This document shows, piece after piece, positions 21,201-31,700 of a stretch of DNA of 64,000 nucleotides. The stretch comes from an uncultured Lachnospiraceae bacterium. Lineage in GTDB: Bacteria > Bacillota > Clostridia > Lachnospirales > Lachnospiraceae. The first letter of the stretch is position 1. Every line of letters starts with the position of its first letter. The translations under genes were made by a program, and so were the position numbers. Location: assembly GCA_900539175.1 (NCBI GenBank), contig UQAW01000007.1, positions 1 through 64,000 on the forward strand. The letters run 5' to 3'. Under the pieces are notes generated by a model, which was not told the DNA's origin, ran no database searches, and worked only from the letters and a program-made list of their open reading frames with translations.

Positions 21201-24200
21201 TCATTCATGCTGCGGGAGTATTCGATGGAGGATTTCTGGCGAATAAGAGTTTTGAGGAATTTTTACAGGTAACTCGTCCTAAAATCCAGGGAACCTGGAA
21301 TCTTCATAAGGCGACTAGAGCCTATAAACCAGCATTTTGGATTAATTTTTCCTCAGCTGTTACAGTAAGCGGTATTCCAGGACAAGGAGCTTATACGGCA
21401 GCCAATGCATTTTTGGACACGTTTACATTCTACCGAAATCAGGAGGGGCTACATACCATTACTATAAACTGGGGAATATGGAGTGAAACCGGAGGTGCCC
21501 CAAGAGGACTAGTAGAAAAACGAAGCATTTTTAAGACATTATCCACTCAGGAAGCCATTCAGGCATTTGATGAAGTTCTGAAAAGAGAAGTGAACCGTAT
21601 TTTGGTATGCCCATTGCATTTTGATGAACAACTATGTCAGGTATATGAAGAAATACCGATCAAGCTGCATACTGATATTGTAAGGCATCTAGAAACACTA
21701 AAGGAACAAAACCGGGAGAAGACAAGGGGAAGGGCAGGAAAGAAAAGGAGAGTTACCCTAAAAGGAAGAGAACAGGGCAGCTATACAGAGACCGAGAAAG
21801 CGCTTGCCTATATATGGGCAGATGTATTCGGCTATGACACCATTGCGGTAGACGATGATTTTTACGTACTAGGAGGAGACTCAAGACTTGCTATCAGGAT
21901 TATCAATGAAATATCAGATTGTCTTCATAAACAGATTTCAATAGGACAGATATTGAATGAGAATACCATAGAAGGGGTTGCAAGAATTATTGATGGAGGA
22001 TATCAAGAAAAGAATAAGACATTTGCCATTACATCTGTGCCCAAAAGAGAGTTTTATCCGGTAACTTCAGCCCAGCGCAGATTATATTTAGTGCATCAAT
22101 TCGGAACACGTTCCTTGAGCTACTACATTCCAATTGTGCTCTCTGTAGAAGGCAAGTTAAAAGTTTCATTATTAGAGGAGGCATTTAAAGAGGTAATCCG
22201 GCGACAGAGTGCGCTGAGAAGTTCATTTATCATTATAAATGACGAAATCGTAGCCAAGGTATCTGACGCACCAGAATTCCGTCTGCCTGTAATTAAGACA
22301 CTTGATGTTAAGAAAGCCATGCAGGAATTTTTTGTTCCATTCGCTTTGGAAGAAGAGATACTCATGAAGGCGGCGTTACTTGAGACGGATGGTGAAAAAA
22401 GTTATCTGCTGATACAGGTTCACCATATCATAGCAGATGAAATGTCGATTCATATTCTGATTCATGAGTTGCTATCATTCTATAGAAAAGAAAAACTGCC
22501 CGAACTGAAAGTTAATTTTAGTGACTACATGGTATGGTGCGAGCAGTTCGAGAATTCTGAAACAGTGAAGGAACAAGAATTGTATTGGACAAGTAAACTG
22601 CTAGGACAGGACGAAAAACTTAAGGTTCCTTGCGATCGGAGAAGAGATAAGCAGGAAAAACCAGTCGGGGACGAGTGTTCTCTATTCATAGGTGAAATGG
22701 AGACGAAACGGTTGATAGAGGCAGGAAAGAAAAGAGAAATTACACCATTTGTCCTGTTTTTATCGGGTTATTACGTCTTATTGCATAAGTATTGCGAGTG
22801 CAATAACCTGATTATCGGAACCCCTGTTACGGGAAGAAAACAGAAAGAGTGTGAAAACCTGATTGGGATGTATGCGAATACAGTAGCACTCCGCTGTGAA
22901 ATTAGTGAGAATGAAGATTTCTGGACATTTGCGAAAGAAGTGAAGGAAACCGTTCTGGAAGCTTTTGAGAATCAGGATTATCCATTTGAAAAGATTATTG
23001 AAAAGATGGGGCGGACAACGGATGGAAGTGATAATCCTTTAGCAGATACGATGTTTACGATGCGCAATGGAAAAGAAATTACGCTTATGGCAGATGGATG
23101 CAAGATCCGTATGGAACCTTATGAAAACCATCCAGTAAAATTTGATTTATCAATGGAAGTTGTACATATGCCGGATGGAATTCAAGTTCACATGGAATAC
23201 GATGCTTCCTTGTTCTATGAAGCTACCGTACAGCGACTTTTAAAATACTACCAAAATATTCTGTTTTATATTATGGAAAATGGCCAAACAAGCATTAAAG
23301 ATATTCCAATGATAGGACTTGAGGAGAAGCAGAGGCTTTTAGAAGCATACAATCAGACAGAAGCAGAATATCCTTCTGAAGAGACACTGCCAAGCATGTT
23401 TACGAGAAAGGCGCGGAGAGAGCCAGATGCAATTGCTGCAAGTATGAATGGAATGAAAATGAGCTATAGGGAGTTCGAGGAGAAAGCAGATAAGATTGCA
23501 AGATATTTATGTTTGCAAGGTGTGAATTGTGAGGATGTTGTAGGCATAACATCCCGCCGATCCCTTGATATGCTGACCGCTGTTATGGGAATCCTAAAGG
23601 CAGGCGGGGCCTATCTGCCAATCAATCTGGATCTGCCAAGAGAGAGGATCTGTTATATGCTGGCGGATAGCCAGATGAAACTTCTTCTGGTAGAAGGGGT
23701 GGAAAAACAGATTTATTTTGAACATGTGGAAACAAAAGTCATTCATGATATCTTCGAGTGTCAGGAAGTAAGTATGACAGAACTTAAGCCAGTATCTCCA
23801 GATAATCTGGCATATGTAATCTATACGTCGGGTTCTACAGGAAAACCAAAAGGGGTCATGATTGAACACCGTTCCGTGATGAACCGTATACACTGGGGGG
23901 AGAAGGCGTATCCGCTTAGAGCGGACGATGTGATTCTTCAGAAAACACCAACAACCTTTGATGTGTCTGTATGGGAGCTGTTCTGGCATGTATTTTCCGA
24001 AGCAAGTGTATGTCTGTTGAATCCAGGTAGTGAGAAAAATCCAGAGGAGATAATAGAATGTATCGAAAGCAATAGGATTACCGTTATGCATTTTGTACCG
24101 TCCATGCTTGAGGTATTTTTAGAATATATAGAGCAGCGAAAAGAAACAAAGAGGCTGAATAGTCTAAGGCTGGTATTTGCAAGCGGGGAAGCATTAATGC

Positions 24201-25711
24201 CAGAACAGGTAGAAAGGTTTTACAAGCTATTGGGAGAGCATGCAAAGTTGGTGAATCTATATGGACCGACAGAGGCAACCGTGGAAGTGACCTATTATGA
24301 GTGTGAGGAAGGAATCGAGTCTGTCCCAATTGGAAAGCCAATTGACAATACAAGAATTTATATTGTTGGAAGAGACGGCCAGTTAAGAACAGAGGGGGAA
24401 CTCTGGATAGCAGGAGCCGGAGTTGCTAGAGGGTATCTGAATAATGAAGAGCTGACCAGAGAAAGATTCATTGAGGATCCATTCGTGAAGGGATTAAGGG
24501 TATACAAGACGGGAGACCGGGCAAGATGGAACAAGGATGGAAATATAGAATATCTGGGACGTAAAGATGGGCAGTTAAAAATAAGAGGAAACCGAATTGA
24601 AAGCTCAGAAGTGGAAGCGGGCCTTAAGGAATGCTGTGGAGTGAAAGAAGCCGTTGTTCTGTTGCAGGAAGCAGGATCAGAAAAAAGACTGTATGCCTTT
24701 GTGACAACTGCAGAAGGCATTGTGGAAAAGGAACTGAAGGCTGAACTGGCACAAAAGTTACCAGATTATATGATACCATCCAGAATTCAGATAATAGCAA
24801 GCATGCCTCTTACCGAGAATGGAAAATTAGACAAGAAGGCATTGCATGTAATGTGGGAAACAACAGAAGATGCAGAATCCCAGGAAGCAAAGGATGGGAA
24901 AGAAAAACAGATTGAACAGATATGGAAAGATATTTTAGGACCGGTAAAAATCGGAATGACGGATAATTTCTTTGATGTAGGAGGAAACTCCATCCTTCTT
25001 ATAAAGCTATTCAATAGGCTTGACAAAGTGTATCCTGATGTATTTAAGCTTACAGACATGTTCCTTTATCCCAATATAAGGAGATTAGCTGAGTACCTTA
25101 ACCAGCTGGAAGAAAGTAATTTGAGTGGTTTTCCGCTCTTTCAACTGGAAGATTGCTATTATGACATTGAGGGGGAGGATTACACGTATCATCTGGAAGT
25201 AACACTAGATAAGGCGATGCTGTTTGAGATTGATAAAACAGCAGAAGAACAGGAAGTAGAAGCTTTTGATATACTGGCGAGTATTTTCTTGATTTCTGTT
25301 TTACAGCTTTCAAAAAATTCTGAGGGAACGGTATTTTTACAATATGGCGGCAAAGATACGGTACTGCCTTTACTGGTAAAGCGTGAGGAAACGGATTACA
25401 TAATTAGCTTTATTAAGAATATAAAAGAAAAGAGAATACAGGGAAAAAAGAATCATGAGGAAGTAGGAATAGCCAAGATTCAGGAATGTATTGCGAACCA
25501 GGCTGGGACAAGTATTGTGATCGGAACAGAGGAGATGATATCTGATTTGGAAAAATTTGATTTGCACCTTCAGTATGTAAGAAAGGATGAAGCAGATGGA
25601 ACAGAAGCATTAACCTGTAACCTGTATTTTAAGAATGAGAAACTAAGTGGAAGCAATGTAGAAAAAATACTGAATGGATATATGGAATTATTAAGAATAA
25701 TCATGTTGTGA
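18281..25711 (+). CDS. PKS-NRPS hybrid: KS-KR-ACP-C-A(Ser-like)-PCP-half-C
   Basis: This 2476-residue hybrid starts 7 bases after the previous stop, with AAGGAG just ahead. The N-terminal docking helix (IIEKFQKGEIAKEDAIQWL) precedes the KS (about 42-455; Cys206, EAHGTGT, NIGHTV). There is no DH, so the KR (GGTGGLG near 885; Tyr1038 in QGAYTAAN) should leave a beta-hydroxyl. ACP Ser1201 (LGGDSR) is followed by a C domain (about 1245-1690) whose core reads HHIIADE (1381-1387) instead of HHxxxDG. The A domain (about 1700-2185, TSGSTGKPKG near 1848) has code D-V-W-H-F-S-L-V-E, close to serine with Glu for the usual Asp. PCP Ser is 2237. The last 190 residues are a half-C. This A-PCP is a near duplicate of that ending the 573 gene. 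Confidence 0.93.
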   Translation: MRLNYTAFNKFIIEKFQKGEIAKEDAIQWLQQMNRDDAEKEDEIAVIGVACRFPQSDSKEEFWNNISMGKDCICSISDERKEQLMDNRHKEKAFQKGGYLSEIDKFDYPYFNISPNEAKGIEPAQRVFLEVAIQALEDSGISLEQYYGSDTCVFVGRDHTIGHEYRTIFGNKDILTRAGNYTGVLAGRLSYFLNLKGPCKVVDTACSSALVCIHDACQALKHKECNYAIAGGVHVFPFGIVRDASMEEITADNEKICAFSQDATGSVWGEGAGVVVLKRLKDAVKDGDNIQAVIKGSAVNSDGASSSLTSPNGRAQEEVIEAAWERAKIHPEQISYIEAHGTGTIIGDPIELKALQKAFLKHTARRQFCGVGSVKSNIGHTVAASGMASFIKMVMALQKQQIPPTLHFSEPNRYVRFHQGPVYINDSLKDWQSNKDGGRLCGVSSFGFSGTNVHIVMGEAPDRNEVEETRALEQGAIFTISAKTENVLWQYMKEYDAFLNKTPLSLEEICYTAAVGRTHFDYRLGIVAKTKQELEEKLKNCLLGDGERTMEGVFFGNRKTESGLDDAEDIQKKTIRELTYAQLLRIAAIYADGGQIAWDRLYEKEALKRVSLPVYPFEKIPCWMEEDDSLQQPPVADKVSENSLYYKLGWREMELLKDRQEHKSRILLFLPEGELAEKLMEELGKLESELICVTQAESYEKKDKTKYAIGTGQGDYIRLFEDIHLNSIDQVIYGFSMNAEAENGNVDEYLNTGLYGLFWLAKCMMRQEAAKKIGFFILTSNSYLVSGTESFYQPFQGAMAGLGKVINAENPNIAVRILDLDQTEAVEHIIQELCLESEDNAVVYAYRDGKRYVEELQNIEPDKLDRRNLVFWKDGVYVISGGTGGLGLEIAEYIAGKGQQTFVLLCRNPLPKRSEWEQIVNSRAGATAQKIKKIMQIEQMGSKVSIYAFDIADEHETQRVCGEIIKEKGRIDGIIHAAGVFDGGFLANKSFEEFLQVTRPKIQGTWNLHKATRAYKPAFWINFSSAVTVSGIPGQGAYTAANAFLDTFTFYRNQEGLHTITINWGIWSETGGAPRGLVEKRSIFKTLSTQEAIQAFDEVLKREVNRILVCPLHFDEQLCQVYEEIPIKLHTDIVRHLETLKEQNREKTRGRAGKKRRVTLKGREQGSYTETEKALAYIWADVFGYDTIAVDDDFYVLGGDSRLAIRIINEISDCLHKQISIGQILNENTIEGVARIIDGGYQEKNKTFAITSVPKREFYPVTSAQRRLYLVHQFGTRSLSYYIPIVLSVEGKLKVSLLEEAFKEVIRRQSALRSSFIIINDEIVAKVSDAPEFRLPVIKTLDVKKAMQEFFVPFALEEEILMKAALLETDGEKSYLLIQVHHIIADEMSIHILIHELLSFYRKEKLPELKVNFSDYMVWCEQFENSETVKEQELYWTSKLLGQDEKLKVPCDRRRDKQEKPVGDECSLFIGEMETKRLIEAGKKREITPFVLFLSGYYVLLHKYCECNNLIIGTPVTGRKQKECENLIGMYANTVALRCEISENEDFWTFAKEVKETVLEAFENQDYPFEKIIEKMGRTTDGSDNPLADTMFTMRNGKEITLMADGCKIRMEPYENHPVKFDLSMEVVHMPDGIQVHMEYDASLFYEATVQRLLKYYQNILFYIMENGQTSIKDIPMIGLEEKQRLLEAYNQTEAEYPSEETLPSMFTRKARREPDAIAASMNGMKMSYREFEEKADKIARYLCLQGVNCEDVVGITSRRSLDMLTAVMGILKAGGAYLPINLDLPRERICYMLADSQMKLLLVEGVEKQIYFEHVETKVIHDIFECQEVSMTELKPVSPDNLAYVIYTSGSTGKPKGVMIEHRSVMNRIHWGEKAYPLRADDVILQKTPTTFDVSVWELFWHVFSEASVCLLNPGSEKNPEEIIECIESNRITVMHFVPSMLEVFLEYIEQRKETKRLNSLRLVFASGEALMPEQVERFYKLLGEHAKLVNLYGPTEATVEVTYYECEEGIESVPIGKPIDNTRIYIVGRDGQLRTEGELWIAGAGVARGYLNNEELTRERFIEDPFVKGLRVYKTGDRARWNKDGNIEYLGRKDGQLKIRGNRIESSEVEAGLKECCGVKEAVVLLQEAGSEKRLYAFVTTAEGIVEKELKAELAQKLPDYMIPSRIQIIASMPLTENGKLDKKALHVMWETTEDAESQEAKDGKEKQIEQIWKDILGPVKIGMTDNFFDVGGNSILLIKLFNRLDKVYPDVFKLTDMFLYPNIRRLAEYLNQLEESNLSGFPLFQLEDCYYDIEGEDYTYHLEVTLDKAMLFEIDKTAEEQEVEAFDILASIFLISVLQLSKNSEGTVFLQYGGKDTVLPLLVKREETDYIISFIKNIKEKRIQGKKNHEEVGIAKIQECIANQAGTSIVIGTEEMISDLEKFDLHLQYVRKDEADGTEALTCNLYFKNEKLSGSNVEKILNGYMELLRIIML
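23336..25060 (+). repeat. A(Ser)-PCP unit, copy 2 of a duplicated pair
   Basis: This is the partner of the unit at about 4229-5979. Both open with a YPSEETL segment, carry the same FVPSML and FASGEAL core and the same KGLRVYKTGDRARWN loop, and end in TDNFFDVGGNSILLIKLFNR. This copy lacks four residues of the other (GVEG in the loop after the A5 region) and has Leu rather than Met in the N-x-YGPTE pocket position. Confidence 0.7.
25125..25708 (+). other. C-terminal half-C (C-lobe) domain, copy 2
   Basis: Domain after the PCP of the 18281 protein. It has a YTYHLEVTLDKAMLFEI start, a hydrophobic helix (AFDILASIFLISVLQL), central strands, then DLHLQYVRKDEADG, LTCNLYFKNEKLS and a closing helix. 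It has the same layout as the ends of the 573 and 38410 proteins and no HHxxxDG. The next protein (25730) has no docking helices of the four-helix type. Confidence 0.6.
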
Positions 25712-25729
25712 TAGGATAAGGTGAATGAA

Positions 25730-28700
25730 ATGAAGGAACAGATATCAGAATTAAATATCCGGAAAATCATGGATAGTGCTGCGGGAAAGGCAAAAAGAAT
25801 TGAACAGGACTTGATAAAGGATATAGCAGTAATTGGAATCGGTATCCGTTTTCCTGGGGCAGATAATGTGGATGAATTCTGGAACAATATTGCCCATAAG
25901 AGAGATTGCATAGGTGAGCTTTCCGATATAAGAAAAAATGACGTGAGGGCTTATATGGAATGCAAGGAATCAGATAAGGAAATTGTTTTTCGAAAGGGAG
26001 CCTATCTGGATGATATTTCACATTTCGATTATTCAGCATTTCATATAGCTCCGAAAGAAGCGGAACTTATGGATCCGAACCAGAGAGTATTTCTGGAAAC
26101 GGCGTGGCAGGCGATTGAAGACGCCGGGTATACGGAAAGAATTAAAGGCAGTTTAACGGGAGTATATGCGGGTTATAGCGGTTCAGCGCTGGATTCGTAT
26201 GCGGCAATTATTAGTGAATATGACCAGGGAGTTTTAGACATTGCATTCGCTGCAAATTTACCGTCTGTACTTGCAGGAAGATTATCCTATCTGCTGGACT
26301 TAAAAGGCGGAAGCATGGTAATTGATACGGCATGTTCATCTTCTTTAGTGGCGGTACATAACGCCTGCAAAGCAATTCAACATAGAGAGTGTGAGATGGC
26401 AATTGCAGGCGGCTGTAAGATTACGCTTTTTCCATTAGAGCATCAGGGAAAGATAGGAATCGAGTCCTCTGACGGAAAAACACATACATTTGACAACCAG
26501 TCTGATGGAACTGGAGAAGGAGAGGGAGCAGCAGCTATTCTACTAAAACCTTATGAGAAGGCAAAGAAAGATGGTGATTATATCTATGCGGTAATTAAGG
26601 GGAGTGCGGTTAATCAGGATGGTCATTCAATTGGCCTGACAGCACCGAATGGACAGGCACAGCAGGAGGTTATAAGAAAGGCATGGAAAGATGCTGGGGT
26701 GCCGCCGGATACCATATCTTACGTGGAAGTGCATGGAACAGGAACTTCACTAGGTGATCCTATTGAGGTAGATGCCCTGTCAAAGGCGTTTTCAAGTCAG
26801 ACTTCGAGAAAACAGTTTTGTGCTGTCAGTGCCGTAAAAACCAACTTAGGACATCAGGACACGGTATCCGGAATCGCAGGTCTGGTAAAGGCCATACTGG
26901 CATTGAATAATAAAAAGCTTCCGCCGTTTGCACATTTTAATACTCCAAACCAGAAAATAGATTTTACAGCTTCCCCTGTTTATATCTGTGACAGGCTTAT
27001 GGACTGGGAGGTAGACGGAGTACGCAGGTGCGGAGTCAGTTCCTTTGGGCTTAATGGCACCAACTGTCATATGGTGCTTGAGGAAGCACTTTATAATCCG
27101 TGTGGAGCAGAAAAGGAAGGCCTTAAGAATCCGTGCTATCATGCGTTACTGCTTTCGGCTAAGAACAAAGAGTTCATGAAACAGACCTTACAGAGGGAGC
27201 GGGAGTTTTTAGCGGAACAAACACACATTCAGCTAGAGGAGTTTTTGTATTCACACCATACAGGAAAAATTCATCTTCCATGGCGTCTTGCCATTGTATT
27301 TAACGAAGTTAAGGACTTATGTGAAAAAATAGATAAATTGCTGTACCTTGACATGCAGGCAATTGAGGATACATTTTTTCAGACGGCAGAAGAAAAGACA
27401 GATCGTATTGAGTATCTGAGAGAATGGAATCAGGATAAGGAAAAAATACTTGAACTTTCGAGACGGTACGTAGAAGGATATCGGGTCGACTGGGATAAAT
27501 ATTATCAGTCAAGTGCTGTGAAAAGATGCAGGATCCCGCTATATCCACTAGACCGGAAGTATTGCTGGGTAAAGAACCGGCAACAAGCAGACCAGAAGCT
27601 TTTGGGTATGAAAACGGCAGATTACCAAGGAATCTGCATATACCAGAGAACATTTCAGGTAAAGGATCACTGGGTACTGAAAGAACACAGCATAAATGGA
27701 AAAAATCTTTTCCCGGGTGCTTCCTTAATTGAAATGGCGGCAGAATTAGGATATCAGCTCTATCCAGGTGGAATAGTATGTTTACAGAAGTTCATGCTTC
27801 TAGAACCCTTCTTTGTAGATAGGCAGGAGAAGAAAACAGTACAAGTCATAGCAGAGAAGAAGGATGGATATTATGCGGTGTCTATTCTTGGCAAGGGAAC
27901 AGAAGATAGCTGGGTAAAATATGCAGAATGCCAGTTATACCGTGAAGAAATGCTAGAGCGGGAAAAGCTTGAAATCAACTGGGAACGTGATGACGATGTG
28001 GAAAATATAAAGATTTCCAATACAGAAAGGTTTGTAGATGCCGGGGATAGATGGAATAATATAAATTCTGTAAAAATAGAAGAAAATGACTGTTTTGTGC
28101 AGCTTAAGCTTGCAGAGAGATATGAAGATGAAGCAAGGTATTACTATATGCATCCAGCATTGCTTGATAATGGGATTAACGCTGCGCTGCATCTAGAGAG
28201 TGATGGAAACTTCCTTCCATTTTACTTCGAAAAAATATATATCGCAGGTACTCTTGGCAACCAGATCCAAAGCAGCATTCATATGGTAAGCCGGGATAAA
28301 GAACAGGGATTATTATCTTACCGTATAAAAATGGCAGACAGGCAGGGAAACGTTAAAGTTTTCATTGAAGATTATGTAGCCAGAAGAATGGATAAGAATT
28401 CGCTCGAAAAAAGAGACAGCGCCATGTTTCATGAGGTGAAATGGCAGGCACAGGAACAGCTAGAGCTGACTGAGAAAAATGCAGGATCAGATGTTATTTT
28501 ACTTAAAGACGAAACGGAGCTTGGCAGAAAAGTAAAGATGGCCTTTGAACAGGCAGGATATTCGGTGAAGACTTGTTTAATGGCAGAAGGAAAGATAGAG
28601 TCTAGACTGCAAGGCCTACTGATGAACCAGAAACCATTTTCCAGAATCAATCTTGTACTGGCAGTCCCAGATTCCAGGGAGAATACCGAGATTGACAATG

Positions 28701-31700
28701 CGGATCAGATTCAGCAGGAGTTTATGGAACAAATCCATTGGATAAAACTTTTGATGAGAGAATATATAAATCTTAAGTTCCGTTGTTTTGTTGTGACAGA
28801 GTCCGCATGCAGTGTCATGGAAAATGAAAAAGGCGGCAATCTGATAGGAGCCATGCTCGCCGCTTTCTTCCAGGTGGTGAATCAGGAGAGCAGTAACATG
28901 ACTGGTAAATGTCTTGATTTTGATTCCAATACTTCACTACAGTATTTAGTTTCAGAGCTAGAGCAAGGGGAAGGGGATAAGGAGGACAGTTTCATTGCCT
29001 ACCGTAGAAATGTACGCTATAAACAGATAATCAAAGACGTACCGGTGAATCATTTTTCAGATAAGCAGACTGTGATAGAAAAGGATGGAGTAGCCATTGT
29101 TGCAGGCGGCATCGGTGGAATCGGACTCGAAATCTGCAAAAGGATTGCGGATCTCCAGAATGGAACGATCTGTATTATTGGAAAAACTCCGCTTGAGGAA
29201 AATAAATCAGATAAAAATGTAAAACAGAAGCTGAAAACCCTGACAGGCTTTGGTGCAAAAGTGGTGTACTATTCTTGTGACATTGCAGAGAAAGAGGCTT
29301 TAGAACAGGTATTTCAAAATATTGCAGAGCAGTTCGGAAAGGTTCAGTTGGTTCTTAATATGACAGGTGTTTCAGGCAATGGGTATGTGCAGTATAAACA
29401 GGATTCCGAGATGGTAAATGTAATTGGACCAAAGGTAAAAGGTACTTCTAATCTTTATGAGTTATGTAAAAAACATCAGATTGGAACGCTTCTTCTATGG
29501 TCATCCATTAGCTCTTTTCTAGGAGGCCCGGGGCAAAGTGATTATGCAGCTGCTAATGCCTATATGGATGCGTTGGCAATGAACCAGAGAGAGGTCGGGA
29601 CAAAGATTATCTCCGTGGACTGGAGCAGGTGGGAAAACATTGGAATGGCGAAGGGGATAGAAGGCAGAGATGAGCTGTTCTATCCAGTGACAGGAGAAGA
29701 AGGAGTCAAAGCATTCGAGAAAATACTTGCCTATAAAGGAGCCAGACTGGTCGTAGGAAGAATCAATAAAGAGCATGCGTATTTCCGGAAGCATTTTAGC
29801 AAGGAAATGAATAAAATACGCTTAGATTCCTCCCATGAATTACAGGATGCGCAGGAAGCAGTCCGCCTGACAGGAAGAAAAGACAAAAACTATACCAAGC
29901 TTGAGAAACAGTTGGCTCTTATCTGGGGGCAGACACTAGGTTTAACGGAAATTGATGTCTACGACAGCATATACAACCAAGGTGGGGATTCTATCCTTGC
30001 GACTAGAATCGTGAATGCTGCCAAGGAGAAATATCATATCACAATCAGTATTAGCGAAATATTTAAATACGCATCTATAGATAAGCTTGCCAACTACCTC
30101 GAACAGAAAGAGGTGGCAGCAAGTGAAGTGAAGGAGATAAAGGAGAACGCACAGACAATTCGGACAGAGAGTCAATATTATCCTTTGTCCGTAGAGCAGA
30201 AGAGAATCTATTTCCTTCATCAGCTAAGCGAATTAAAGACGGTCTACAACTTACCATTTCATACCGTTTTGCCAAAGATGCTGAAACCTGATTACCTGCA
30301 TAAGGCGATTGAAATACTAGGAGAGCGCCATTTAGTCCTTAGAACTGTATTTCTAAGCCGGAACGGAGTTATTATGCAGAAGGTGTTGGATAGGCTAGAC
30401 TTGGAGATCGAGTGTGTAAAGCTTCAGGACGAAGATCAGGATAGAGCACTTGAGTTGCTATTTCAGCGGGAAAATGAGTTTATTTTCGATTTATCCAAAC
30501 CGTTAATCCGCGTTATGCTGATAGAGTTAAATGACCAGTCCTGTTGTCTATATTTAAATCTGCATCATTTGATTACCGATGGATGGAGTACAAGAATTTT
30601 GCTGCAGGAACTCTACCAGATTTATACTTGTCAGGAACAGGGAAAAGAAGTTACCTTGCAAGAGCTTCCGCTTACTTATTTCGACTGGATTCAGGAACGA
30701 GAGAACTGGCTGCAGACCGGGCAGGCCAAGGAAATGGAACAGTATTGGCTTAAGGAACTAGAAGCACCATTGCCGGTTCTAGAACTGCCGTCTGATTTTA
30801 AACGTCCTCGTGTTCAGCAGTATCAGGGCAACTATGTTTTGGGATTTCTGGATGAGGAGGTTACCAGAAAGGTAAAAAAACTTGCAGAATTCTCACATAC
30901 AACACTACACGTCGTCATGATGTCTGTATATTTTGTGCTGTTGCAAAAGCTAACAGGAAACAAAGACATCATTGTAGGATTTCCGATGACTCTTCGAAGT
31001 GGAAGAGAATTAGAACAGGTGGTAGGACTTTTTGTAAATACCTTATGCGTCAGGGCAGAATTGAATCCGGAAGATACATTTTCGGCATTTATCAAGTATA
31101 TAAAGGAGAAGAGCTATCAGGCATATGAACATAACCAGTATCCATTTGATGAACTCGTAATGAAAATCAATCCAGAGAGAGATCTGTCAAGAACGCCGAT
31201 ATTCTCAACCTTTTTCCAGTTTTATGACGATATTCCTCAGGAAAGAGCAGGGATAAGCCTGTATGATTTTAGTTTGTACTGCAAACATGCTGGAGAACGA
31301 ATTGAATTAAGGGCGGAATACAGCACAGGACTGTTCCGGAAGGAGACAGCAGAAAAGTATTTAACATATTTCTGTAGGCTTCTTGATCAGGTACTGGATC
31401 AAACAGAGGCAAAACTGAAGGATTTAAGTCTTATGTCCACAGAAGAATACCATCAGGTAACATGCGGATTCAATCAAACAGAGGCAGCTTATAATAAAGA
31501 AGCAACCCTTGCAGATTTATTATCCTGGGATATAAAAAGAGCTGGAAACCAGATTGCAGTGCGGACTTTAGACAGCCAGGCTACGTACCAGCAACTTGAG
31601 AATGATTCCAACCAGCTCGCAAGATGTCTGGTTGATAGGGGCGTTCAGAAGGGACAGGTGATTCCTATCTGCGCCAGCCGTTCGGTAGAAATGCTGATTG

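Noticed and set aside
23594..24091. 165-codon minus-strand frame inside the A domain of the 18281 gene
   Set aside because: Its sequence mirrors the conserved A-domain motifs on the other strand, and a matching frame occurs in the duplicated A domain at 4563-4844. It is a shadow of the coding strand.
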